A stretch of 64,000 bases of DNA from DASQYE01 sp036389315 (GTDB taxonomy: Bacteria; Acidobacteriota; Blastocatellia; Pyrinomonadales; Pyrinomonadaceae). The translations under genes were made by a program, and so were the position numbers. Of the stretch, positions 26,603 through 34,392 are shown piece after piece. How positions within the stretch are numbered: position 1 is the first letter of the stretch; each line of letters opens with the position of its first letter. The notes under the pieces are model-generated. The model saw only the letters and a program-made list of their open reading frames with translations. It was not told where the DNA came from and did no database searches. The stretch is from NCBI GenBank assembly GCA_036389315.1, contig DASVQF010000042.1, forward strand, positions 186,001 to 250,000, read 5' to 3'.

Positions 26603-29600
26603 TTGAAGTCTTACGCCCTGCTTCTTCTCATACTTGTCCTCTTGCTTTCATCTTCGGCCACTGTGGCCCAGACCCATCGCGCCACTGTGCGCGGCCAGGT
26701 CACAAACGCGCCCGGAGAAAACTTAGCCGGGGCGCAGGTCAGGCTCATTCACACGGGGACGAACGAGACGCGCGCTCTCAGGACGGGCGCGCAGGGCGAG
26801 TTCGTCATCTCGCAGCTTGCGCCCGGCCCCTACCGCCTCGAAGTCGAGTCCACGGGTTACGGAAAATACGCCAGGGAGTTCGAGCTTCAGGTCAACCAGA
26901 TGCAGCGTCTCGATGTCACGCTGGAAGTGGGCCCATTGCCCGTAGAGGTCGTCAACGTGACGGACGCGCTCCCGCCGCTTCAGAAGGATTCGGCCGCCAC
27001 GGGCACGGTCATCGAAAATCGTCAGGTCACGGGGCTGCCGCTCGACGGGCGAAACTTTTATGAGCTGAGTCTGCTAGTACCGGGCGCTGTGCCCGCCGCG
27101 CAGGGCTCGGCCGGTTCCGTGCGTGGGGACTTCGCTTTCAGCGTCAACGGCGCGCGCGAGGACAGCAATAACTTCCTGCTCGACGGTGTCTACAATGTAG
27201 ACCCCAAGCTCAACACCTTCGGGGTGCGTCCCTCTGTCGATGCGATACGCGAGTTCGAGATGTTGACGAGCACTTATGATGCCTCGTTCGGACGCAATCC
27301 GGGCGCGCAGGTCAACGTCGTCTTGAAGACCGGCTCGAACCAATTTCACGGCTCCGCGTTCGAGTTCTTCCGCAACGGCGCTTTGGACGCGCGCAACTTC
27401 TTCGCCCCGAGCGACCAGCCCGCGCCCCAATACCAGCGCAACCAGTTCGGCTTCTCCCTCGGTGGGCCCATCCGCAGAGACAGCACCTTCTTCTTCGTCG
27501 ATTACGAAGCGACGCGCGCGCGCGAAGGCATCACACGCGTCACTAACGTTCCGACCCTTGCAGAAAGAGGCGGCGACTTCTCGCAGAGCCTTCTGCCCCG
27601 GCCCGTTGACCCTTTGACCGGCCAGGCCTTCAACGGGGGCGTCATTCCACAGGGGCGCATAGACGCGATTGGGCGCGCGATTGCGAATCTTTATCCGCTG
27701 CCGAATCGCGCTGTGCCGTTTGCCAACTTCGTCTCCTCGCCTGCTCAGCGCGACCGTAACGACACTTTCGACGTGCGGCTCGATCACGCCTTGAGCCCGC
27801 GTTCAAGTCTTGCTTTCCGCTACAGCTTCGGCGACCGCAACCTGTTCGAGCCCTTCACGGGCGCGACCTTCTCGCTCATCCCAGGCTACGGCGCGACCAT
27901 CCCGCGCCGCAGCCAGAACGTGATGCTCAGCGAGACGCACACCTTCACGCCCGCTCTCATCAACGACGTGCGCCTGGCCTTCAACCGCGTGGCGCTCGGC
28001 GTGATTCAGGAGGGGGCCGGGACGAGCATCAATAATCGTGTGGGATTGCCGGAGCTTTCCACCAATGAGCGAGACTTCGGCCTGAGCCTGATTAACGTGA
28101 CGGGCTTCTCGCCGCTCGGTCACGAAGGCAACAATCCGCAGAACAGCGTGACCAATACTTACCAGATTCTAGACACTGTGACCTACGCGCGGGGCAGTCA
28201 CCTCCTGAAGTTCGGCTTAGACCTCCGCTTCATGCAGCAGAACGCCTTTCGCGACGTGCAATCACGCGGCTTCCTGACCTTCTCCACGAGCGCCGGGTTG
28301 ACGGGAAACGCGCTGGCCGATCTTCTCTTGGGCTCGCCCTTCATCACGGGCGGCGCGCGCCTCGACAATGCTCAACACCTGCGCACCAACAGCTACAACT
28401 TCTTCGTCAACGACAGCATTCGCCTCACACCGCGCCTGACCTTGAACGCCGGGCTGCGCTACGAATACAACTCGCCCTCGGTTGACGCCGAAGACCGTGC
28501 CAACATCTACGACCCGGCGAGGCGCTCGCTCGTAGCCGTCGGGATGGCTGGCGTGCCGCGCAGCGGTTACGAGCCGGACAGGAACAACTTTGCGCCGCGC
28601 GTAGGGTTGGCTTGGACTGTGGGCCCAAGTGGAAGGACTGTGCTGAGGGCCGGTTACGGTATTTATTACGACCAATCCGCGCTGGCTCCGGGCGAGGCGC
28701 TCTACTTCAACGCGCCGTACTTCGATTTCAATCTCTACTTCTCTCTGCCGGGCCTTCCGCTCTCTCTGCGCGACCCTTTCCCGAGCTTCTTCCCAGTGCC
28801 TCTGCCGGACTCCGCGCTGGCAATTCAACGCGACCTGCGCACGGCCTACATGCAGCATTGGAGCTTCTCCGTTCAAAGAGAGCTGGGCGGCAGCCGCGTG
28901 GTCGAAGCCTCTTACGTCGGCTCGAAGGGGACAAAGCTGCTGGCTGCGCGCGACATCAATCAAGGGCAGTTGACGACGCTGCCGTTCGTCATCCGTCCCG
29001 TCCCGCAGTTCGACGACATCAACATCCTCGAATCGCGCGCCAATTCCAGTTACCATAGCCTTCAGCTTCGCCTGCAACAACGCCTGGACTTCGGCCTCTC
29101 GCTTCTGGCCTCCTACACCTGGTCTAAGTCTATCGACGACGCTTCCAGCTTCTTCACGAGCGCGGGCGACCCGAACTTTCCGCAGAACAGTTACGACCTC
29201 CGGCAGGAGCGCGCGCTCTCGAACTTCGACGTGCGCCATCGCCTGTCCGTGAGCTACTCTTATGACCTGCCGTTCGGCAAGGGGCGCGCGCTGCTCTCCG
29301 GTGACGGCTTGCTCTCGGCACTCTTCGGCGGATGGCAGATGAACGGCATCGTGACCCTGCACACGGGCCGCCCCTTCACGGTCGCGCTGCTCCCGGAGAT
29401 TGACAATAGCGGCACGGGCCGCTCGACGCTCGGCTTTCTCGGCAATGATCGCCCGAACGTTGCGGGCGACGCCTCCCTGGGCCCACGGACGATTGAGCAG
29501 TGGTTCAATACCTCCGCTTTCGTCTTTCCTCCGCGCGGGACTTTCGGCAACGCGGGGAGAAACATCCTGACGGGGCCGGGCTACAGTAACGTCAATGCTT

Positions 29601-29785
29601 CGCTCGTGAAAACGGCCGCGCTCTCCGAACAGCTCAAGCTGCAACTGCGCGCAGAGGTCTTCAATCTTTTCAATCATCCGAACTTTAATCTGCCGGACAA
29701 TTTCCTGGGCTCGCCCACCTTCGGGCGCATCACTTCGGCGCAGAGCCCGCGCCACATTCAATTCGCCGTCAAGCTGCTCTTTTGA
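26603..29785 (+). CDS. TonB-dependent receptor, Oar-like, with carboxypeptidase-regulatory-like domain
   Basis: 1060 residues from a TTG at 26603, set by AAGGAG 8-9 bases upstream; the signal peptide (LLLLILVLLLSSSATVAQ) begins at once. Residues 25-110 are the carboxypeptidase-regulatory-like domain (RGQVTNAPGENLAGAQVRLI). The plug has GLPLDGRNFYELSLLVPGA and FSVNGAREDSNNFLLDGVYN. The barrel ends in RHIQFAVKLLF. Thus it is an outer-membrane active transporter or adhesin of the Oar type. A propeller gene and a dioxygenase-like gene follow with 31 and 13 bases between, probably as one transcript. The ligand is unknown. Confidence 0.9.
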   Translation: MKSYALLLLILVLLLSSSATVAQTHRATVRGQVTNAPGENLAGAQVRLIHTGTNETRALRTGAQGEFVISQLAPGPYRLEVESTGYGKYAREFELQVNQMQRLDVTLEVGPLPVEVVNVTDALPPLQKDSAATGTVIENRQVTGLPLDGRNFYELSLLVPGAVPAAQGSAGSVRGDFAFSVNGAREDSNNFLLDGVYNVDPKLNTFGVRPSVDAIREFEMLTSTYDASFGRNPGAQVNVVLKTGSNQFHGSAFEFFRNGALDARNFFAPSDQPAPQYQRNQFGFSLGGPIRRDSTFFFVDYEATRAREGITRVTNVPTLAERGGDFSQSLLPRPVDPLTGQAFNGGVIPQGRIDAIGRAIANLYPLPNRAVPFANFVSSPAQRDRNDTFDVRLDHALSPRSSLAFRYSFGDRNLFEPFTGATFSLIPGYGATIPRRSQNVMLSETHTFTPALINDVRLAFNRVALGVIQEGAGTSINNRVGLPELSTNERDFGLSLINVTGFSPLGHEGNNPQNSVTNTYQILDTVTYARGSHLLKFGLDLRFMQQNAFRDVQSRGFLTFSTSAGLTGNALADLLLGSPFITGGARLDNAQHLRTNSYNFFVNDSIRLTPRLTLNAGLRYEYNSPSVDAEDRANIYDPARRSLVAVGMAGVPRSGYEPDRNNFAPRVGLAWTVGPSGRTVLRAGYGIYYDQSALAPGEALYFNAPYFDFNLYFSLPGLPLSLRDPFPSFFPVPLPDSALAIQRDLRTAYMQHWSFSVQRELGGSRVVEASYVGSKGTKLLAARDINQGQLTTLPFVIRPVPQFDDINILESRANSSYHSLQLRLQQRLDFGLSLLASYTWSKSIDDASSFFTSAGDPNFPQNSYDLRQERALSNFDVRHRLSVSYSYDLPFGKGRALLSGDGLLSALFGGWQMNGIVTLHTGRPFTVALLPEIDNSGTGRSTLGFLGNDRPNVAGDASLGPRTIEQWFNTSAFVFPPRGTFGNAGRNILTGPGYSNVNASLVKTAALSEQLKLQLRAEVFNLFNHPNFNLPDNFLGSPTFGRITSAQSPRHIQFAVKLLF

Positions 29786-29816
29786 GGCGGAGGAGACAAA
29801 CAAGGAGACAAACTCG

Positions 29817-31064
29817 GTGACGCTCGTTCGAGAATGGTCGAAAACCTTTGTGCTGCTGGCGAGCCTCCTGGCCCAGGCACTCCTCGCACAGGCTGCTACG
29901 GATTGGCCGCAGTGGCGTGGGCCCAATCGTGACGGCAGCCTCGCAGGCTTCGTCGCTCCCTCGTCCTGGCCCGCCTCTCTCAAGGAGCAGTGGAAGGTGG
30001 CGGTCGGCGTGGGCCACTCGTCGCCGCTACTTGTTGACGGCCGCGTTTACGTCTTCGCCAGGCAGGGCGAAGAGGAGGTCTTGCGCGCTTTGGACGCCGC
30101 GACGGGCAAGGAGATTTGGCGAAGCGGTCAGCCAATCGCTTACGAGATGCATCCGGCCGCGCGTGGGCACGGCAAGGGCCCAAAGTCCACGCCCGTCTAT
30201 AGCCAGGGGCGAATCTACACCTTCGGAATCACAGGCGTCCTCTCCTGCCACGAGGCGCAAACGGGCAAGCTTCGCTGGCGCAAAGAGTTTTCCAAAGAGT
30301 ACCCGAACACCTCGCCGCTCTATGGCACGGCCATGTCGCCCGTCGTCACGGACGGCCTCGTGATAGCCCACGTCGGCGGGCATGACCGTGGAGCCCTCAC
30401 CGCATTCGACGCCGAGACGGGCGCTGTCCGGTGGGCCTATACGGCGGACGGCCCCGCTTACGCTTCGCCCATCGTCTTGACGCTCCTGGGCACGCGCCAG
30501 GTCGTCACCTTTACGCAGAAAGAGCTGGTGGGAGTCGCTACGGCCAACGGGAATTTGTTGTGGAAGCTTCCGGCCAAGTCCGCCTACGACACGAACGCCG
30601 TCACGCCCATCGCTTACAAGGATATGCTCATCTTCTCAAGAGAGGATCAGGGCATCACGGCGGTGCGTCTCGTCAGGCAGGGCGGGCAGCTCGCGCCGCA
30701 GGAGGTCTGGAATAACCGTGAGAACGAGCTTTATATGAACTCGCCCGTCTTGCAGGGCAATCTCCTGTTCGGCATGTCCGTGCGCCGCAAGGGCCAGTTC
30801 TTCGCCATAGACGCCGACACGGGAAAGACCCTCTGGCAGAGCGCCGGAAGGATGGGCGAAAACGTCGCGCTCCTGAATGCGGGCCAGGTCTTACTGCTGC
30901 TGACGAACGAGGCGAAGCTGATCGTGCTCTCTACAACGGCGAAAGAGTACAAGCCGCTCGCCGAATACACAGTCGCACAGAGCGAGACCTGGGCCCACCC
31001 CTTAGTCATAGGCAGCCGTATCCTCGTCAAAGACGAAACCTCGCTCACTTCGCTGGCCTTCTGA
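29817..31064 (+). CDS. secreted PQQ-like beta-propeller protein
   Basis: 415 residues from a GTG at 29817, with AAGGAG 9 bases upstream. The signal peptide (TFVLLASLLAQALLAQA) is followed by the motif DWPQWRGPNRDG seen at the N-terminus of most propellers in this window. Repeats typical of PQQ/BamB blades follow: RVYVFARQGEEEVLRALDAATGKEIW, RIYTFGITGVLSCHEAQTGKLRW, LTAFDAETGAVRW, LLWKLPAKS and FFAIDADTGKTLWQ. An eight-bladed fold is expected. PQQ-like propellers of this kind often lack the cofactor. It lies after a TonB receptor and before the dioxygenase-like gene, so it probably acts in the periplasm with them. Confidence 0.88.
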   Translation: MTLVREWSKTFVLLASLLAQALLAQAATDWPQWRGPNRDGSLAGFVAPSSWPASLKEQWKVAVGVGHSSPLLVDGRVYVFARQGEEEVLRALDAATGKEIWRSGQPIAYEMHPAARGHGKGPKSTPVYSQGRIYTFGITGVLSCHEAQTGKLRWRKEFSKEYPNTSPLYGTAMSPVVTDGLVIAHVGGHDRGALTAFDAETGAVRWAYTADGPAYASPIVLTLLGTRQVVTFTQKELVGVATANGNLLWKLPAKSAYDTNAVTPIAYKDMLIFSREDQGITAVRLVRQGGQLAPQEVWNNRENELYMNSPVLQGNLLFGMSVRRKGQFFAIDADTGKTLWQSAGRMGENVALLNAGQVLLLLTNEAKLIVLSTTAKEYKPLAEYTVAQSETWAHPLVIGSRILVKDETSLTSLAF

Positions 31065-31077
31065 AGGGAGAGTTCTC

Positions 31078-31710
31078 GTGAGAAAAGAGCCCCGGTTCTC
31101 AAGAAGAGATTTCATAAGCTTCAGCCTCGGCGGCATCCTGGCGGGCGGAGGGCTGCCGCCGGCCCGTGCCATCTCGCAGCAGCCGCAGCAGAGCGCGCAC
31201 TCCCTTACTCCAACTCCGAGCAACACGCTCGGCCCTTTCTACAAGGCTGGAGCGCCGCGCAAAGAGAGATTGATCGAGCCGGGCGCTTCGGGCTCGCCCT
31301 TGCTCGTTGCCGGACGAGTCATCAACACCGAAGGGCACGCTCTCTCGGATGCAAAGGTCGAGGTCTTTCATGCGGACGCTTCCGGCGAGTACGACATGCG
31401 CGGGTTCAACTGTCGCGGCGAGATTCCCGTCGCTCGTAGCGGCGAATACTTTTACGAAACGATCATCCCGGCAGGCTACGGCGGGCGCGCTCAGCACATC
31501 CATTACGTTATCAGCGCGCCGGGCCACAAGCGCCTGGTCACGCAGCTCTACTTTGAAACCGACCCGAAGTTCGAGGGCAATCCTGACCGCAACTACACCA
31601 GAGATAATCTGGTCTGGCACAGAGAGCTGATTCGCCCCGTCAGGACTGTGAATAAAGACAGGACGACCTACTCTTCCGTCCTCTTCGACATCTGCCTGGA
31701 AACGGCCTAG
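31078..31710 (+). CDS. Tat-exported intradiol ring-cleavage dioxygenase-like protein
   Basis: 210 residues from a GTG at 31078 (AGGGAG upstream). The Tat signal has SRRDF, then LGGILAGGGLPPARA. The family opening TPSNTLGPFYKAG matches the T-x-x-x-x-GP-[FY]-Y pattern of protocatechuate 3,4-dioxygenases. The four ferric-iron ligands can be placed at Tyr105 (ASGEYD), Tyr134 (PAGYGG), His140 and His142 (QHIHYV). Intradiol enzymes cleave catechols between the two hydroxyls. The periplasmic location and the propeller/TonB context suggest action on imported plant or humic aromatics, but the substrate is not known. It may instead be a non-catabolic secreted relative. Confidence 0.8.
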   Translation: MRKEPRFSRRDFISFSLGGILAGGGLPPARAISQQPQQSAHSLTPTPSNTLGPFYKAGAPRKERLIEPGASGSPLLVAGRVINTEGHALSDAKVEVFHADASGEYDMRGFNCRGEIPVARSGEYFYETIIPAGYGGRAQHIHYVISAPGHKRLVTQLYFETDPKFEGNPDRNYTRDNLVWHRELIRPVRTVNKDRTTYSSVLFDICLETA

Positions 31711-32108
31711 AGCGCAGCCTCGCTTGCGAAAAGAGAGGTTCTTTAAAGTTAAGACCGCCATGCCTCCCATTACACGGCGGCCTTCCCGCACAGCCTGCTC
31801 GTCTATTCTGGCCTGAGAGCAGGCGTGCAGCAGAGAGCGCAGCCCCCTCCCGGCGCGCTCCCTAAAGAATCTCTCTATGGTTTTAGTGAGGCCATAAGAT
31901 ATGATTGGCCTGCTCTTAAGTATTTGAAAACTGACAACGGCCTGATGCGTCGTCTCAAGCCTCAACCTCAAAGCTGAGTGATGAGCGCCGCCGTTGAATG
32001 TGAAAGGTTCACACTCACGGCGAAAGAGTTGAGCGAGCGCATTCTATACCATATACGGTATAGCGGCAAGTCTTATTTAATGCTCGCGCCACCAGGAGGG
32101 AATTCCTG
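31711..32108. other. intergenic region with inverted repeats
   Basis: 398 bases without a credible gene. An imperfect inverted repeat (31732-31745 with 31863-31876, 13 of 14 bases) encloses a smaller hairpin, GCCTGCTC/GAGCAGGC (31793-31800 and 31817-31824). The palindrome at 32045-32062 precedes the XRE gene. I see no tRNA or known RNA. Confidence 0.5.
32045..32062. promoter_or_regulatory. palindromic operator before the XRE regulator gene
   Basis: TATACC-N6-GGTATA, a perfect 6-bp inverted repeat, 47 bases before the ATG. Its position suggests autoregulation by the XRE protein. Confidence 0.55.
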
Positions 32109-32390
32109 ATGGCGACGGCGCGTCTTACTTCACAAAGGCTTGGTGAGAAACTGCGACAGGTCAGGGAGAGCTTGGAGCTTTCTCAATCTGAAATGCTCAG
32201 GCATCTCGGCTTTGAGGATGTCCTGATTTACAACCGGATTTCAGATTATGAACTTGGGAAACGGGAGCCACCGTTGCCTGTTCTTCTGCAATATGCGCGT
32301 GCGGCAGGTGTTTGTCCTGAAGTGTTAATTGATGACGATCTTGAATTGCCCGCCAGATTGCCAAGCAAGCCGAAACATACCCACCGCTAA
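32109..32390 (+). CDS. XRE-family helix-turn-helix regulator
   Basis: 93 residues. The Cro/C1-type HTH spans about 9-70: LGEKLRQVRESLELSQSEMLRHLGF, then ISDYELGKREPPLPVLLQYARAAGV. AGGAGG lies about 9 bases before the ATG. The size is that of small DNA-binding proteins of phages, antitoxins and stress regulators, but no toxin gene is adjacent. The palindrome at 32045-32062 may be its site, and the structured DNA at 32396-32459 begins six bases after its stop codon. The target is unknown. Confidence 0.85.
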   Translation: MATARLTSQRLGEKLRQVRESLELSQSEMLRHLGFEDVLIYNRISDYELGKREPPLPVLLQYARAAGVCPEVLIDDDLELPARLPSKPKHTHR

Positions 32391-32395
32391 TCCCC

Positions 32396-32459
32396 GGACT
32401 TTTCGAGCAGAAATGTCGTTTGCCCGAAAAGTCCTGTAAGTCTTGCACATTTCGGGCAA
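32396..32459. other. mutually exclusive hairpins after the XRE gene
   Basis: GGACTTTTCG (32396-32405) pairs perfectly with CGAAAAGTCC (32425-32434). The overlapping TTGCCCGAAA (32420-32429) pairs perfectly with TTTCGGGCAA (32450-32459). GAAATGT (32410-32416) also pairs with ACATTTC (32447-32453). The first two pairings cannot form together. No T tract follows, so it is not a plain terminator. Confidence 0.6.
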
Positions 32460-32518
32460 GGCTGCGGCGACCTGCTCAGGTTAGCGGAGAGGAGCCGGGC
32501 CCCGGTTTTCCTGGCGGC

Positions 32519-34090
32519 TTACTGGGCCGCGATGTTATAGGCGGCCATCTCGGTCGCGTTGCGGACGAGCAGTCGGCCGTTGGCGATGGCCGGGTTGTTC
32601 CAGGTTCTTCCCTGTAGGGCGCTGAAGCGGGCCAACTCCGTGTGCTGGTCTGGTGTGGCGCGTACCAGGACTATCTCGCCCTCCTCGGTCGTGATGATGA
32701 GATGCCCGCTCGCCAGCAACACCTGTCCGTAGCCGTAGCGACCGCCCTTCCACTTACGCTCGCCCGTCGCCGCCTCGACACAGCTCAGAATGCCCTCGTC
32801 AAGACCGTAGACGTAGCCGTTATAAAGGACTGAGCTGTTGAACTTGTTCTTCATGGAGTTGTTCTCCCAGACCTTGCGGGCGCTGAAGCTGCGGCCCGCG
32901 CCCGCCACCTCCACGAGCGCCGCTCCCTTGCCGTAGCCTGCCGAGATGAAGAAGCGGTTCTGGTTGACCAGGATGGGCTGAGCGACGTTGATGCTCGCGC
33001 TGTTCTGCCAGGGCGTCTCCCACAGCAGCGAGCCGTCCTCCGGAGCGAGTCCGACGATGCGGTCGGCTGTCACGACGAGCACCTGCCGCCTGCCCGCCAG
33101 TTGAACGAGCATCGGGGACGTATAGGACGCCTGATCACCGAGCGCGCTCCACACGGGCGCGCCCGTCAACCTGTTATAGGCGACGACAGATTTACCCGAA
33201 CGGCCGCCCGGCTGCACCAACACCTTGTCGTCAAAGACCAGAGGCGAAGCGGCCATCCCCCAGTCGATATTTCGCGCGCCGTTCTCCGTCAGGATGTTGC
33301 GATTCCAGATGAGCTTTCCCGTCCGGGCTTCCAGGCAGCGCAACTCGCCTTCAGCGCCGAGCGCATAAATGCGCCCGTCATACCAGACGGGCGTCGCCCG
33401 TGGCCCATCGCCGCCCAGCGATTCACGAAACTCAGCCGGCCACCCGTGCGTCCAGATTTCGCGCCCCGTCTCGACATCGTAGGCGGCGACTACTTCCTGG
33501 CTGCGTCGCTGCTCGATGGTGTAGGCGCGCCCCTCCGCGATGACGAAAGAGGCATAGCCGCCGCCCACAGGCTGCTTCCACAGGCGCGGCAAGCCTTCTG
33601 TGGGCCAACTCGTCCTGATAGCCACCTCGTCGTAGCGACCGTCGCGCGCAGGCCCACGAAAATCTGTCCAGTAATTCTTAGCCGGACGCACAACCTCGCC
33701 TCCGTGCGCAGCATCCGTCGCGGCGGCGTTTGGGCCCACACCCGTCTGCTGCGCGTTCGCGTTGGCAGCCGCGTCTGCGCTCGGCTGCGCGTTGCTATTG
33801 GCGGCCGGGGCGCTCGCTGATTCCTGCTGCATCTGCTGGCGCTGCTCTGCACGGTGTCGCTCTAAAGCCGTGTAGTGCTCTTCATTAGGATTGCGGAGGG
33901 CGAAATAGAAGAGCGCCGCGTGAGCCGGGAGGAGCGCGCAGATGCCCAGAGAGATGAGAGCCCTGCTTTGGCGGCTCAACTCTTTGCGCCGCCAGAGTAG
34001 TACCAGGCCGAGCGGAGGCAGTAGTATGGATGCGACGATGAGAGCCGTTAAAGTCGTGTGCCAGGGCTTTGATTCTGTTTGCTCGAACAT
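32519..34090 (-). CDS. membrane-anchored PQQ-like beta-propeller protein
   Basis: 523 residues. Two N-terminal helices (LTALIVASILLPPLGLVLLW and ALISLGICALLPAHAALFYFAL) are followed by an Ala/Asn/Gln-rich linker (about 75-125) and then the propeller, opening with YWTDFRGPARDG. Blades include AYDVETGREIWTHGW, IYALGAEGELRCLEARTGKLIW, VAYNRLTGAPVW, GLAPEDGSLLWET and SCVEAATGERKWKGG. Unlike the other six propellers here it is tethered by helices rather than a cleaved signal. It is alone on the minus strand and divergent from the gene at 34393. Confidence 0.86.
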   Translation of the reverse strand: MFEQTESKPWHTTLTALIVASILLPPLGLVLLWRRKELSRQSRALISLGICALLPAHAALFYFALRNPNEEHYTALERHRAEQRQQMQQESASAPAANSNAQPSADAAANANAQQTGVGPNAAATDAAHGGEVVRPAKNYWTDFRGPARDGRYDEVAIRTSWPTEGLPRLWKQPVGGGYASFVIAEGRAYTIEQRRSQEVVAAYDVETGREIWTHGWPAEFRESLGGDGPRATPVWYDGRIYALGAEGELRCLEARTGKLIWNRNILTENGARNIDWGMAASPLVFDDKVLVQPGGRSGKSVVAYNRLTGAPVWSALGDQASYTSPMLVQLAGRRQVLVVTADRIVGLAPEDGSLLWETPWQNSASINVAQPILVNQNRFFISAGYGKGAALVEVAGAGRSFSARKVWENNSMKNKFNSSVLYNGYVYGLDEGILSCVEAATGERKWKGGRYGYGQVLLASGHLIITTEEGEIVLVRATPDQHTELARFSALQGRTWNNPAIANGRLLVRNATEMAAYNIAAQ

Positions 34091-34110
34091 CTCTCACTCC
34101 GAAGATAGGA

Positions 34111-34197
34111 ATTAACAGGGATGGACAGGAGAGACAGATAAAGAAAAAGAGAGGAAGCAGTCATACCTTCTCTTTCATCCTGTCCATCCTGTTAATT
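34111..34197. repeat. TTAACAGG-GGACAGGA hairpin repeat, copy 1
   Basis: The left arm ATTAACAGGGATGGACAGGA (34111-34130) is the inverse of 34177-34197 with one bulged G. An inner purine-rich stem pairs AAAGAGAGGAAG with CTTCTCTTT. Copy 2 is at 59148-59227. Confidence 0.85.
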
Positions 34198-34305
34198 TCC
34201 TTCTCTTTTAAATTGAACCATTACTCATCGAAATCTCCGGCTACTTCGCGGATTGTACATCTCCACCGCGCGCCGGACGTAGCGTGAAAGCCTCTTTTTA
34301 CTATA

Positions 34306-34341
34306 TTTTTACAACACTTTTCTGCCGAGGCGGCATAATAT
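34306..34341 (+). promoter_or_regulatory. promoter with TTTTTACA element, propeller operon
   Basis: TTTTTACA (34306-34313), then CATAAT (34334-34339) 20 bases on, or TAATAT (34336-34341) 22 bases on. The leader to 34393 is about 45-50 bases. Confidence 0.5.
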
Positions 34342-34392
34342 TGCTCTCACCAAAATGTGGGAAAGAATGCAGTTGATGTTTAAGGAAAGGCG

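Larger units (their letters stand above)
34091..34392. other. divergent intergenic region with hairpin repeat and promoter
   Basis: 302 bases. They hold the hairpin repeat at 34111-34197 and the promoter at 34306-34339; no gene is seen. Confidence 0.6.

Noticed and set aside
28262..29983. Long minus-strand open frame opposite the second TonB receptor and the propeller start
   Set aside because: Same reason; no family resemblance and it crosses two real genes.
31099..31971. Minus-strand frame opposite the dioxygenase gene and into the gap
   Set aside because: The dioxygenase motifs are on the plus strand; the frame has no supporting features.
32396..32490. Integron attC site
   Set aside because: No proper core-site pair (RYYYAAC/GTTRRRY) bounds the hairpins and no integrase is near.
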